DNA of 64,000 nucleotides, from the NCBI GenBank assembly GCA_903813345.2, contig CAIIXF020000005.1:21953375-22017374 (forward strand). The letters are read 5' to 3'. The notes beneath the pieces are model-generated. The model worked only from the letters and a program-made list of their open reading frames with translations. It did not search any database and had not been told where the DNA came from. The translations under genes were made by a program, and so were the position numbers. Source of the stretch: Owenia fusiformis. Lineage: Eukaryota; Annelida; Polychaeta; Sabellida; Oweniidae. This document shows, one piece after another, positions 12,500 through 25,400 of this stretch; position 1 is the stretch's first letter; every line of letters begins with the position of its first letter.

Positions 12500-14060
12500 T
12501 GATTTACTAGTACATTTGCTCAAACATAATCACATGCCCCTAAGAAGGCAATATACATGCAGATGTAGGGAAGGGAACCTCACCTGGTCATTGGTCAAGA
12601 GAAGAAATGATATAACCCACAGAGTTCCAAGATGAGCCTTTGACCCCAAGTAGCCTTCGCAAGGAACAACGTGGCCGATAGGGACTATGCGGAAGTGTAG
12701 AATAGAATTTTTGGGGACACTTGGTTGCATTTTTGGTGGGGGACTTGGAGGTCACCTGAACAAGAAACAGTTTAACCCAAATGGTTCAAAGTTCTGATAT
12801 TAGCCCCAAATGCCATCTGTTAGGGTTTGTGTAAAAAACCGGGTGACCGGGTAACCGGGTACCCGGTCGACTGGGTACCTAACGTTCCTAGCAGGGTTAC
12901 CAACTTTCAAAGTTCCACATTTCCCCCGATATATAGTAGCGTATTTGACTTGACAGACTTAGCCTACCGAGTGCACTGCTGTTCGATATTTTTACCCTAT
13001 ACGAGATAGAGCACTTTTTAAAATAATCGATCCAGCAAACAGTGACGTCCATGTCACATTGCTCATAAGTAGCATATTAAGTCCTAGAAGACGTTGCACA
13101 TTTTCGTTGTTTACACATCGAGGCAACATAAACATGAGGCATCTATTGATGGTATAAAAAGAATGTTGTTGTAACGTGTCCGTAAAGTTCGTTAGTGTGG
13201 AAAACATAACAAACAGGAACGTTTGATTTTTTACTACATTGGTCCATATGTGACGTAACTCAAATGTTAAAATTCAATGTTGTCAAAACAGGCTTTTAAT
13301 ATCAAAATATTTGTTGGTGGAAAAAAACATGACAAAAACTGTGTTCTCACTAAGTCGGTTCATTTCCAACATATTGTTAATGTTAAGATTTAACGTTGTC
13401 GAAACGTTTTTTCGATTTGAAATTACCTCAAAACGTGACGTCAATAATGACGTTCTTGGACCGTATTGATCTGACGTTATTTAAATATTCAGCAAAACGT
13501 CGATGGATGGTTGAATTTCAACATTGTGGAAATGGCTTCAAAATATTTGTGAGTTAAGGAAACGTTACAAAGACGTCAATATGTTCTCACTAAATCAGTT
13601 CATTACTGACATTATTTTAACGTTAAAAGTTAACGTTGTCAAAACGTTCTTACGATGTGAAATAACCTCAAAACGTGACGTCCAAAATAACGTACAAGTA
13701 TCGTCCAGATCCAACGTTATAAATAAAAAAATTCCTAACCCTGCTAGGAACGTTAAGTACCCGGTCACCCAGTTATCCGGTCACCCAGTTTTTTACACAA
13801 ACCCCATCTGTTAGGAACTACATGGCCCAATGGGCATATGGAAGTGATAGCAGTAGTCCCAAATTAATCCAATGTAATGTAATGTAATAGGAATTAGGTT
13901 AAAGTGGAATTCTGCTGCCACATTGGTTGCTCTTTGTAAGGAGGTCCTCAGTCACCTGTACAAGAAACACTATAAACCACAAAGCTCCCAATTTAGCCTT
14001 TGGCCAGACTGATCTCTCAAAGGAACCCCATGGGCTATGAAAGTAATAAAATTAATATAC
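12500..14060. repeat. Diverged tandem repeat hosting a MITE
   Basis: Blocks around 12590-12812 and 13815-14045 share an order of motifs: 'cacctg..caagaaaca', 'cccacagagttcc'/'accacaaagctcc', 'gcctttg' and 'ggaac..atggc'. The copies are old, and the array is interrupted at 12824-13803 by a MITE. Confidence 0.45.
12824..13803. mobile_element. 980-bp MITE with 11-bp target duplication
   Basis: Perfect direct repeats CCATCTGTTAG flank the element (12813-12823 and 13804-13814). The element starts GGTTTGTGTAAAAAAC and ends with its inverse complement. TIR similarity extends about 75 bp, through GGGTGACCGG-type repeats to 'aacgttcctagcagggtta'. The interior contains two diverged copies of a block with 'aacgttgtc', 'acctcaaaacgtgacgtc' about 235 bp apart and is rich in AACGTT. 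There is no coding capacity. Target duplications of 8-11 bp and long TIRs point to the Mutator-like superfamily by analogy. Confidence 0.75.
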
Positions 14061-14139
14061 CGTAGAATTCCAGGGCTAATCTACTGGTGATCCGCTCGAT
14101 TACGCTACTGTTTCGGTAACAAAATGTCGGAACGTCGAA

Positions 14140-14440
14140 ATTACGATCCCCACAACATTTTTTCTCACAAATATGTATCAGTATCATGTGTTTTAGAAAA
14201 TAAACATGTTTGCTAAACAATAGCTCAGCAGACAACAGAATCGTTGATTTAATTCCTCACTAAGTTACATAAACCGTTTGGGTTAAAAGTGCAGATCTTA
14301 ACTGTTTTTTGGAATACTGTTTCTGTAACTTAAGTGAAGAATTAAATCGACGATTCTGTTGTCTTCTGAACTATTTGTTCGCAAATATGTATATTTTCTT
14401 AAACATATGATACTGATACAGGTATGTGATGAAAATGTAT
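14140..14440. repeat. Large imperfect inverted repeat
   Basis: 'acagaatcgttgatttaatt' near 14236 is mirrored by 'aattaaatcgacgattctgt' near 14341. The outer parts (cacaaatatgtatcag..; ..cgcaaatatgtat) are also mirrored. The arms are about 100 bp with a spacer of some 80 bp, and the repeat lies inside the 9.8-15.75 kb element. Confidence 0.55.
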
Positions 14441-15964
14441 ATATGTTCCGGTATGTTCCAGATAATGTATGTTTTTTGGAAAGTTTTAAAGGCCCCATAT
14501 AAAGTTTAAACCACTTTGGCTTATATTGTAGTCTTACCCAATGTTATCAAAGTGTGATATGTGAAACTTTTTTTTTAAATTTCAAAAAGTGGTTTTTGAT
14601 AGACTTTTTGTTTCAAAATTTGTGAATTTATTTAAAACCAACTTTTAGAGGTCACTCATATCTTTTAATTAGCCATAATTTATACCAACACATAGCATTC
14701 ATCCTCCCATGTTTTTTGCCGAAAACATTAAGAAAATCAGTTCATAAGTAAGCAAGAAATAAACTTATCAGTGCATGAAAATGGTTCTGAGAAAAATGCA
14801 TTTCAAAATTTTAGTTCTCATAGAAACCAATGGTACAATGATATCTAAAACATAATTTATTCTTACTTAAAAGTTTTTGCTACCTTAGTGACATCACTAA
14901 TGTTTCAAAATATTTTTGATATGCTAAAACATTGAAGTGCCTATTAAATATGGCATTTTATTATTGAAATAGTGTGTCCTTTGTTCAATCTTTGCATTGG
15001 TGTTAAAAAAGATAATCTTTTTTGAAATGCATTAAGAAATATTTGTTGATTAAGAAATTTCAACTTTTTTTGAAAAATGGCGGGAAATTTGAATATTTGA
15101 GAAATGAAATGCTCACAACTTTTTTTTCAAAAAAATTTTTTTTTTCAAAAATCTCTAAAATCACTTTTTAAGTCCTGACAAATAGTAAATGAATGATAAA
15201 AAATTATTTTCAAACTTTAGACAGGGACTTTAACAAAATCTGATAAAGCGTCATAAATTACTTATCTATTTTTTTTACTTCATAGAAATATTTGAGAAGT
15301 ATAACTCCCCATGCATAATATGTCCCCAACCTCCCCTTATAATATTCATAATAAGTAAAAAATATAAGACCCTTAATAAAGCTAAAATAAGTTATTCTTT
15401 GTGGTAAAAGTGCGAAAATAGGTGGCGCCACTAGAGCAAACTTCAAATTTTGACTTTATTCCCGGCCCGATCCACCTCAAATAATTTTTGCTCATTCCCT
15501 TTTATGTTTGCCATAAGATATTCTTAGTATTTTGCTTACATTTTTCATTTACCTACATTAAAAAAATATTTTATACCCCTACCCCCATGTTTGAAAATAA
15601 ATAGATGACATCACTTTAACTGCCTATAGCGAATTCACTTACCACACATTTTTATTCAAGTTAAGATATTTTACTCTAGAGGGTGTCTGGAACAAAATGA
15701 CACCCTCAAACCTTTTTTACTAGCCGATCACCGAAATCGGAGCTGGGGACAGTGTCATATAGTATTAATTTTGTATCTATTTCATTTGAGCGGCAATTAT
15801 CTCACACAGACACCCTGAATTCTAATGGCATTCAGTCATGTATTTTGGGATGTATACTATATTAGTTATGATACATTTGTTGCTATAAATTCTACTCTTT
15901 TAAAGTGAACAACTGTATAAATACATTTGTTGTCATGAATTCTTCATACAATTAGTCTTTTGAG

Positions 15965-16985
15965 ATATATACTTTACTTGTTTATTTATTTAGCCTCCAA
16001 TACTGAAGAATAGTTTGACAATTAAAATAAAAATAGTTCTGTGGAAACTGGGCTCACATGGTGTTGCTCAAAAGTGAATGCTGGCTAAAATGACAGAAAA
16101 TTTTTAAAAAAATGGTTATAATTTTTTGCCTATTTTTTGTAACAAAATTATTTCATACAACTACTCTTTACAAAGACATGGCTTTTTACAATGCAGGACA
16201 CCTGAAATTATTTGTAAAGTTAGGAAATGGGCAAAAGTGAATTTCACGAGACAAAAATGGCGGCCATTTTGAAAATAGGCGAGCTTTTGAACCAGGAGTC
16301 ATAGGGGAGTTTTTTGTATTGACGTTGAACAAAAATAACTTAAAACGGGAATCCTATCAACAGAGGTTTTAAGGCAAATGGTCCAAAAGTGCATTTCACG
16401 AGACAAATGGACAAATCAATGTTAACTAAAATGGCTGAAAATAAAAAAGAGGATATAATTTTTGGCTGATTTTTTTATATACTTTACTTATTTATTTATT
16501 TAGCCTCCAATACTGAAGAATAGTTTGACAATTAAAATAAAAATAGTACTGTGGAAACTGGGCTCACATGGTGTTGCTCAAAAGTGAATGATGGCTAAAA
16601 TGACAGAAAATTAAAAAAAAAACGGTTATAATTTTTTGCCGATTTTTTGTAACAAAATTATTTCATACATCTACTCTTTAAATTGACATGGTTTTTACAA
16701 TGCAGGATACCTGAAATTATTTGTAAAGCTAGGAGATGGGTCAAAAGTGAATTTCGCGAGATAAAAATGGCGGCCATTTTGAAAATAGGTAAGCTTTTCA
16801 ACCAGGAGTCATAGGGGAGTTTTCTGTATTGATGTTGAACAGAAATAACTTAAAACAGGAATCCTATAGACAGAGGTTTTAAAATATGCCACTATTGTTG
16901 GTAGAAAAGTGGATTCCGCAAGACAGATGGACAAATCAATGTTAACTAAAATGGCTGAAAATAAAATAATTTCTTGCTAATTTTT
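15965..16985. repeat. ~513-bp direct duplication of core repeats
   Basis: The segment beginning 'tatactttacttrtttattt' occurs at about 15967 and again at about 16479 with few differences. Each is followed by 'gggctcacatggtg', 'ggcggccattttgaaaatag' and 'caggagtcataggggagttt'. These are the same cores as the array at 35790-38135. Confidence 0.7.
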
Positions 16986-17775
16986 TTTATTTTGAAGCAG
17001 ATCTCCTTCTCTTGACATCAGCATATAAAATTCGAACCAAATCCATCCACTTGTATTTGAGTTATGGAATATTTACGTTTTTTTTACGAAAAATGGTGGC
17101 CATTTTAGAATTCAATGGCCATTTTGAAAATGTCTTCTTAAGCAGACTTCCTTTATGTCTAGGCATCAGCATCTAGATTTTGAAGAAAATCTGTTAGATG
17201 AGTTAGATGAGTTTTTTTTATGAAAAATGCCTGCCATTTAAAATTCAGCAGCCATTTTGAAAATCTCTTCTTGAGCAAAAGGCTCCTTTGTCCCTAGGCA
17301 ATAACATATAAAATTTGAACCCAATCAGTCTTCTAGTATTTGAGCCATCTTTTACGAAAAATTGAAATTTAACTGCCATCTTGAAAATCCCTTCTCAAGC
17401 AAAGCTCCTATGTCCCTAGACATCAGCATGTAAGCGGCCATCTTGAAAATCTCTTCTTGAGCAAGGCTCCTTTATCCCTAGGCAACAGAATGTAAAATTT
17501 AAACCAAATCAGTTGCCTAGTGTTTGATTATATTTTTTTCAAAAATGGCCGCCATTTTTAATTGAGAAGCCATATTGAGAATTCCTTCTCGAACGGAGGT
17601 CCTACACCCATAAGGCATAGGCCTATAAAATTTGAATCAAATCTGTCCACCAGTATTTGAGTTATTGCCCAGACAGACAGACGAACAGATGGACGGACGA
17701 ACATCTGGACGAACATCTGGACGAACAGACAGACAGCTTTCCTATATCCCCGTTGAACTTTGTACGGTGGGATAA
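16985..17775. repeat. Second 146-bp-type core array with tetranucleotide tail
   Basis: Degenerate copies of the core described for 4208-5285 end in a GACA/GACG/GAAC tetranucleotide stretch (about 17668-17735). The right flank ends 'tgtacggtgggataac', matching the flank at about 5270-5285. Confidence 0.6.
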
Positions 17776-17779
17776 CAAA

Positions 17780-18505
17780 ATCGTTCAATGGGAGCCAGGA
17801 CTCGTAAAGATGACAGTTAACTACTAGGTCATTCTTCACATCTGGCCCATTGGTTTTTGTGTGAGTATTGCTGTTTTAAAACTTCAAATTCACTACACAT
17901 GTGAAATAAATATCATATTTTCCTTCATCACTATTTACAAACATGTTTTAAGATTCAAAGTAAAAAGGTTTTGGATATTTTCAAAAAATTTATCTTGGGA
18001 GATTTTTGGAGCAATTTTTACATGTTAAAGTATGCTATTAAACCCATTGAATTTTTCGCCATCTATTGACAGTCCTGTAATCTTCATTCATGGAGGAAAT
18101 AAAGGTAATACATACATACATAAATGCTCTAATGTAATCCAAAGGGAAAATATTAAAATCTTTGGATTGATTATGAAAAAACGAGGATTTTCGGTACATG
18201 ACCCCATATACCATGGGATAGGGGACATGCTCCATTGATTGAACAGGGTATTAGCCACAACCGTCCATTCATGAGAATATAGGCAAATTGAAATAAACGT
18301 TATCTACACTAATGACATCTTATCTGGGTGTGCTGCACTAGAAGCATAGTCCCATTGGACCCCATTATATTAAATTATCATAATTATAATCCGGAAGGAA
18401 TGATTTAAATATTTTAAGTGATGAAACATAATATGGCACAATATAACTTTGCATGAAAAATTGTAAAAAATTGATGGATAATGGTGAAAATAATGAATGT
18501 ATTTT
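17780..18505. other. No recognisable gene
   Basis: AT-rich sequence with short overlapping frames on both strands. A possible LINE-tail phrase 'atggaggaaataaaggtaatacatac' near 18090 is too short to assign. Confidence 0.4.
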
Positions 18506-18506
18506 G

Positions 18507-18942
18507 AAAAAATGCTTGTTAATGGGTGGATTAAACACAGATTATGAGATAATCCAATTGATCTTGGAACCATTCTTTGAACTTTTCTTAAAGATGATAC
18601 ATTGGTCTTTCATATGCATTTATTTTTTATGGCCAGAAACTAGGGGGGGGGGGCTGCAAAGCTTTGAATGATGTATAATGTAATTGTTAATATCGAGCCC
18701 TTATCAAGTTAAGGTTCAAGGTACAGAAAAACAGTCATTTCGAAGACATTGTTAGAGGGAATTATACTGTATATCCAGGAACAACCTTATAGTGTTATTT
18801 GTTGTCTAGTTCTAGTTTATATCAATGTTTGAATCCTGTCGTTTGTTAGCAACATGATCAGTCCCGATTTTTATATGGCAGGTTGGTTTGATTTCAAATT
18901 GTACTATTGTTTATATCTGATAATCAGTGATATCAAGAATAA
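18507..18942. repeat. Host segment duplication, copy 1 (left part)
   Basis: Positions 18690-18942 recur in direct orientation at 28972-29227. Positions 18507-18680 recur inverted at about 28796-28970, including the G-run (here nine or ten G, there C). The right half of this copy continues at 28592-28795, beyond the Helentron-like array. Confidence 0.85.
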
Positions 18943-20783
18943 CTAGATTTGTAAATTGAACAAAGTTCAATTTAAGACTCCAGATTGATTTACTTGAGTA
19001 GGTAGCTGAGTAAGTAACTGAGTAGCAAGCTGAGTAAGTAGATGATTAAGTAATTGAGTGAGTAGCTGAGTAGGTAGCTGAGAAGGAAGCTGAGTAAGCA
19101 GCTGAGTAGGTAGCTGAGTAAGTAGCTGAGTAGGTAGCCGAGAAGTAGGTAGCTAAGTAGGTAGCCGAGTAGGTATGTAGGTAGGTAGGTAAGTAGGAAT
19201 TTTTGACCGAAAGTCGGATTAAAATTTGGTTTGCAGATTCAGATTCCTGGGAAAATTCTACCCTTATTTCATAACTCATACATTAAATTTGGAGATTTTT
19301 TTATTTTGACCCACTTTTAGGACGCCATATCTCAAAAATGGGTCAAAATACTTTCTGACGGCAAAAGGCTATCACTATTAGCACACTCTTTTCTACCTGT
19401 ATACAAAATTTTGAAGCAAATCCTAAAAGTGTAGTGCCAGAATCGTAAAAATAAAGAAAAACTATGAATTTGACCTAGATTTTGACCTAGGCATTTTGGT
19501 GTCCAAATATTGAAACTAGGTAGCTTTTGAGGTCCCCTTCTTTTATAGGAATTCATTATCTTAAGCTGTACTCAGTCTATATCTCGTATTTTACACTTCA
19601 AAAAAAATCTTTTTTCCTTGACTTTCTATCAGGATACCATCAGATCGATTTTTCTCGAAATTTCAAAACCCCATAACTTCCGAACGGGAAGTCGGATCGA
19701 AATTTGGTTTGTAGATTCGGATTCCTGAGAAAATTCTATTCTTAATTCATAACTCATACGTTGAGTTTGGAGAAATTTTTATTTTGACCTACTTTTCGGA
19801 CACCATATCTCAAAAGTGGGTCATAATACTTTCTGACGGCAAAAGGCTACCACTATAAGCACACTCTTGGCTATATGTATACAAAATTTCGAAGAATATA
19901 ATTAATCTGTAGTGTCAGAATCGCAAAAATAAGGAAAAACTTTAAATTTGACCTAGATTTTGACCTAGGCATTTGGTGTCCAAAATTTTATGAAAAGAAG
20001 GTCTTGAGGTCCCTTTCTTTTATGGGATTCCATTATGTTTAGCTGTACTTAGTCTATATCTCGTATTTTACACTTCAAAAAAATATTTTTTTCCCATTGA
20101 ATTAACATGGGGCACCAAATTTAGCGATTTTTGAATTTTCAAAACGCCATAACTTCTGAACCGGAAGTCAGATCGAAATTTGGTTTTCAGATTTGGAATC
20201 CTGAGAAAATTTTCTATAAGACTGATATCCTGGACATTGGATTCGGAGAACTTTTTTTTGGACCTCGTTTTCGGACACTGATATCTCGAAATCGGTTTGA
20301 GATACCAAAAAACTAAATCGACCCTAGCTTTTCTACTTTTTTATGAGGAACACAATGAAAAAAACCCGGATCAAAAATATTGAAGGACGACCAAGATAAT
20401 GGGAAAAAGTGACAAAGTACTGGATTTGACCTAGTTCTTGACTTTTGACCTAGATAAAAATTTGACCTAATTTCCCATAATCCCAGATACATTCCCTAGT
20501 TGATCATGTAAGCAGCTTAAGGTAAGTTCTTCTAGTTGGTGAGAAATCTTGTAAGGAGGAAGAATAAGAAAAAAAATAATAATAACTAGATTTGTGAAAT
20601 TGAACAAGTTCAATTTAAGACTCCAGATTTATTTGACCTAGATAGATCAGTAAAGAGCTGAGTAAGTAACTGAGTAATTAGCTGAGTAAGTACCTTAGAA
20701 GTAGTTGAGTAAGTCGCTGAGTAAGTAACTGGGTAAAAAGCTGAGTAGGTAGCTGAGTAAGTACCTGAGTAAGTAGCTAAGTA

Positions 20784-22425
20784 ATGCCTGGGTCACATAG
20801 CCGCCGGGCGCCGGCCGATGAGTAGTCATCGGCCGATTTATAAATCGACCGGGCGCCGGTGACTTTTCACCGATGTCTTGATCTAATCGTAAGTATGGTC
20901 ACATTAGTACAGGCATCGTACGGCGCCCGCAATCAATTGAATCTGAAAGACATCGCACGGGTATCGCAAGGCTATCGGCCGATGGCCGTACGGGACCCGC
21001 CAGGACATCGGTCGATTTACAGGCCTCTAGATTTATACTTAATCCCTGTATGACCCAGTATGACTGTTCCACATGGCGTGAATGCAACATTTGAAAACGA
21101 AATACTTTGATAAACAAAACTTCCAGGATAATAATGTTTTCATGCAATAAAAATCAGAAAAAGAAGATCCTCTTTTGAGTAAATAGGTTCAATATTTAGA
21201 AAAAATGTTGACATGGGGTCCCTGTTCATCATTTTTCGAATTGTTTGATTGATATTTTTATCATTATGGGTACTTCAATTGAAAGAAAACATATTGTTTT
21301 AATAAAAACACTCTATTTGTGCCCAGAAGGTACTCATGGTGAAAGATATGACCGTCTAAAATCACTTGCCATACTGGACGTGGTCTTTTCATCAAAGTGC
21401 ACCCTGATCTTAATTCATTTTTAGATCTTTCATATAAAAAAATATTATGTCTACCTGTCCATCCGATGCTATTAGCAAAATTCCCTATTTCTCCATCTTT
21501 CTTTCGTCTGTTCTTGTAAAGAGAATTAGTTTGGTCATAAAATATGGCTTCAAAGAAATTGGCATATTTCTTCTGTTTCAAGTGGAGTACCCGCTTCCCT
21601 ATAGACACATCTAAATCTTCATCATCCACCAGCTCAGTAGCATTGTTATTGTCTTTTTCCACCTGTCTTCCCAAGGCCTTCCTCATATATGGCCCATTGG
21701 CCTTATCCCCTCTATCCTTAGCCTTTGGCATATTACGTTGTAATTGAGACGTAATTAATCGTAGTAAAATTGTGACCCTTGAAATTACTGTACTCACAAA
21801 AACATTCCGAAGGTTTTTAAAATAAATGATTTGTAATGGTATATGCATGAGTGAATATACGCATAAAAATGTAACACTCTATCCAATGTGTATGACAGAC
21901 ATACACGATTAATGTCACTATAAGAACGACTAGATCAACCCACCCACCCAGCCATTCAAATGTGTGTCATTGTTTTATATACAGTAAGCTTAATCGTTCC
22001 ATTTATGTTTTATAAAAATCTCTGACAGTGTGTAGTAATTATAATTCCTTACCTCATTATTTTTAAAACCTTTATATCACTTTATAAGTAATCATTATTA
22101 AGATTTATCCAACAAATCAGCACGCAAAATCCAAAGATGACCGTGCGATGCCACCGGGCGCCGTAAGATAATCGTACGATGATCGGGCGGGACACGGCCG
22201 GGTAGGTACCGATGAGTTTGGTTGAGAAAAAATCGCCAAAACATCGGCAACTTTTATCTCCGCGATAAAACTCTGCCGGCGCCCGTACGATGTCTAAAAA
22301 TCGGCCGATGAGTGGCGATCATCGCCCGGCGCCCGTACGATGCCCGGGCTCGCCGGCCGATTTTGAACAAAATACTCATCGGCCGGGCGCCGCAGTGAAA
22401 ATCGGAGCCTATGTGACCAAGGCAT
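20784..22425. mobile_element. GC-rich-ended DNA transposon nested in the array
   Basis: The termini ATGCCTGGGTCACATAG and (inverse complement) ATGCCTTGGTCACATAG match at 16 of 17 positions and are each flanked by TA. The subterminal 250-300 bp at each end are packed with CGGCCGATGAG, GGGCGCCG and CGTACGATG motifs, far richer in GC and CpG than the surroundings. The element interrupts a 12-bp minisatellite of a Helentron-like unit. The AT-rich centre carries one open frame on the minus strand. A TA target duplication is the simplest reading; AGT is an alternative if the ends are set two bases differently. The superfamily is unknown. Confidence 0.7.
21264..21731 (-). CDS. Unrecognised 155-codon ORF carried by the transposon
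   Basis: This is the only sizeable frame in the 1.64-kb element. It is read from the Met codon at 21731-21729, though the frame is open 39 codons further upstream to 21848. The predicted protein starts with a basic segment (MPKAKDRGDK), followed by an acidic patch (ELVDDEDLD), then a mixed region with many aromatics (YANFFEAIFYDQ) and a Lys/Arg cluster (YKNRRKKDGE). I see no DDE signature, zinc finger, signal peptide or membrane span, so it is not obviously a transposase. It could be an accessory protein of the parent transposon, a captured host fragment, or a chance frame. A length of 194 codons without a stop in about 66% AT DNA makes chance less likely. No splice signals or promoter were identified. 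Confidence 0.4.
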   Translation of the reverse strand: MPKAKDRGDKANGPYMRKALGRQVEKDNNNATELVDDEDLDVSIGKRVLHLKQKKYANFFEAIFYDQTNSLYKNRRKKDGEIGNFANSIGWTGRHNIFLYERSKNELRSGCTLMKRPRPVWQVILDGHIFHHEYLLGTNRVFLLKQYVFFQLKYP

Positions 22426-25400
22426 TAGTAATAACTAATTAAGTAATTGAGTAAGTGGTCAAATAAGTAGCTGAGTAGGTAGGGAGGTAAAGTAGGGTAT
22501 GTAGGAATTTTTGAAAGTATATTTGATCAATCTGCATCGTGAATACTGGCAAGTGCGAATTTCAAACTTCAAAATAGCGTAGAATCTTAACCGGGAGTCG
22601 GATTGCAATTTCGATTTCAGATCCGGATTCCTGAGAAAATTCTACTCCTAATTCATAACTCATACGTTAAATTTGGAGAACTTTTTATTTTGACCTACAT
22701 TTCAATTACCATATCTTAAAAGTGGGTCAAAAACCTCATTGACGGCAAGAAGTTAACATTATTAGCACACTCTTTGCTACATGTATACAAAATTTCGAAG
22801 AATATCATTGAAGTGTAGTGTCCGAATTGCAAAAATAAGAAAAAACTATGAATTTGACCTAGATTTTGAGCTAGGTATTTTGGTGTCCAAATTTTGAAGG
22901 AAAGTAGCTTTTGAGGTCCCCTTCTTCTATGGGCTTTCATTATGTTTAGCTGTACTCATTCTATATCTTGTATTTTTACACTTCAAAAAATTATTCGGTC
23001 CCATTGATTTAACATGGGGCACCAAATTTAGCGATTTTTGAGCTTTCAAAACGTCATAACTTCTGAACAAGATGTTGAATCGAAATTTGGTTTGCAGATT
23101 CGGATTCCTGATAAAATTTTACCCCTAATTCATAACTCAAACGTTAAATTTAGAATTTTTTTTATTTTGACCTACTTTTTGGACACGGCATAACTTCCGA
23201 ACCGGAAGTCGGATCAAAATATGGTTTGCAGATTCAGATTCCTGACAAAATTTTACCCCTGATTCATAACTCATAAGTTAAATTTGAAGAATTTTTTATT
23301 TTGACCTACTTTTGGGACACCATATCTCAAAAGTGGGTCAAAATACTTCCTGACGGCAAAAGGCTAACACTATTAGCACACTCTTGGCTACATGTATACA
23401 AATTTTCGAAGAATATAATTAATCTGTAGTGTCAGAATCGCAAAAATAAGGAAAAACTTTGAATTTGACCTAGATTTTGACCTAGGCATTTTGGTGTCCA
23501 AAATTTTATGAAAAGAAGGTCTTGAGGTCCCTTTCTTTTATGGGATTCCATTATGTTTAGCTGTACTTAGTCTATATCTCGTATTTTACACTTCAAAAAA
23601 ATATTTTTTTCCCATTGAATTAACATGGGGCACCAAATTTAGCGATTTTTGAATTTTCAAAACGCCATAACTTCTGAACCGGAAGTCAGATCGAAATTTG
23701 GTTTTCAGATTCGGAATCCTGAGAAAATTTCCTATAAGACTGATATCCTGGACATTGGATTCGGAGAACTTTTTTTTGGACCTCGTTTTCGGACACTGAT
23801 ATCTCGAAATCGGTTTGAGATACCAAAAAACTAAATCGACCCTAGCTTTTCTACTTTTTTATGAGGAACACAATGAAAAAAACCCGGATCAAAAATATTG
23901 AAGGACGACCAAGATAATGGGAAAAAGTGACAAAGTACTTGATTTGACCTAGTTCTTGACCTTTGACCTAGATAAAAATTTGACCTAATTTCCCATAATC
24001 CCAGATACATTCCCTAGTTGATCATGTAAGCAGCTTAAAGTAAGTTCTTCTAGTTGGTGAGAAATCTTGTAAGGAGGAAGAATAAGAAAAAAAATAATAA
24101 TAATAATAATAACTAGATTTGTAAATTGAACAAAGTTCAATTTAAGACTCCAGATTGATTTACTTGAGTAGGTAGCTGAGTAAGTAACTGAGTAGCAAGC
24201 TGAGTAAGTAGATGATTAAGTAATTGAGTGAGTAGCTGAGTAGGTAGCTGAGAAGGAAGCTGAGTAAGCAGCTGAGTAGGTAGCTGAGTAAGTAGCTGAG
24301 TAGGTAGCCGAGAAGTAGGTAGCTAAGTAGGTAGCCGAGTAGGTATGTAGGTAGGTAGGTAAGTAGGAATTTTTGACTGAAAGTCGGATTAAAATTTGGT
24401 TTGCAGATTCAGATTCCTGGGAAAATTCTACCCTTATTTCATAACTCATACATTAAATTTGGAGATTTTTTTATTTTGACCCACTTTTAGGACACCATAT
24501 CTCAAAAATTGGTCAAAATACTTTCTGACGGCAAAAGGCTATCACTATTAGCACACTCTTTTCTACCTGTATACAAAATTTTGAAGCAAATCCTAAAAGT
24601 GTAGTGCCAGAATCGTAAAAATAAAGAAAAACTATGAATTTGACCTAGATTTTGACCTAGGCATTTTGGTGTCCAAATATTGAAACTAGGTAGCTTTTGA
24701 GGTCCCCTTCTTTTATAGGAATTCATTATCTTAAGCTGTACTAAGTCTTTATCTCGTATTTTACACTTCAAAAAAAATCTTTTTTCCTTGACTTTCTATC
24801 AGGATACCATCAGATCGATTTTTCTCGAAATTTCAAAACCCCATAACTTCCGAACGGGAAGTCGGATCGAAATTTGGTTTGCAGATTCGGATTCCTGAGA
24901 AAATTCTATTCTTAATTCATAACTCATACGTTGAGTTTGGAGAAATTTTTATTTTGACCTACTTTTCGGACACCATATCTCAAAAGTGGGTCAAAATACT
25001 TTCTGACGGCAAAAGGCTACCACTATAAGCACACTCTTGGCTATATGTATACAAAATTTCGAAGAATATAATTAATCTATAGTGTCAGAATCGCAAAAAT
25101 AAGGAAAAACTTTGAATTTGACCTAGATTTTGACCTAGGCATTTTGGTGTCCAAAATTTTATGAAAAGAAGGTCTTGAGGTCCCTTTCTTTTATGGGATT
25201 CCATTATGTTTAGCTGTACTTAGTCTATATCTCGTATTCTACACTTCAAAAAAATATTTTTTCCCATTGAATTAACATGGGGCACCAAATTTAGCGATTT
25301 TTGAATTTTCAAAACGCCATAACTTCTGAACCGGAATCTTTTTTCCTTGACTTTCTATCAGGATACCATCAGATCGATTTTTCTCGAAATTTCAAAACGC

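Larger units (their letters stand above)
9804..15752. mobile_element. 5.9-kb element with ~530-bp inverted arms
   Basis: The left arm (9804-10340, starting CTGTCCCCAGCTCC) and right arm (15229-15752, ending GGAGCTGGGGACAG) are close inverted copies over more than 500 bp. Both arms carry the same conserved GGCGCCACC-containing block, which produces mirror-image short open frames. The element interrupts a minisatellite that continues on both sides. No transposase was found in the interior, which holds younger insertions. The target duplication is unclear: the left flank ends AATG and the right flank starts TGTC. It is best read as a long-TIR or foldback-type nonautonomous transposon, superfamily unknown. 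Confidence 0.6.

Noticed and set aside
19046-19279. YSATYSAT-type repetitive protein frames on the minus strand (also 24216-24449 and 25951-26172)
   Set aside because: They are translations of the 12-bp minisatellite inside Helentron-like units.
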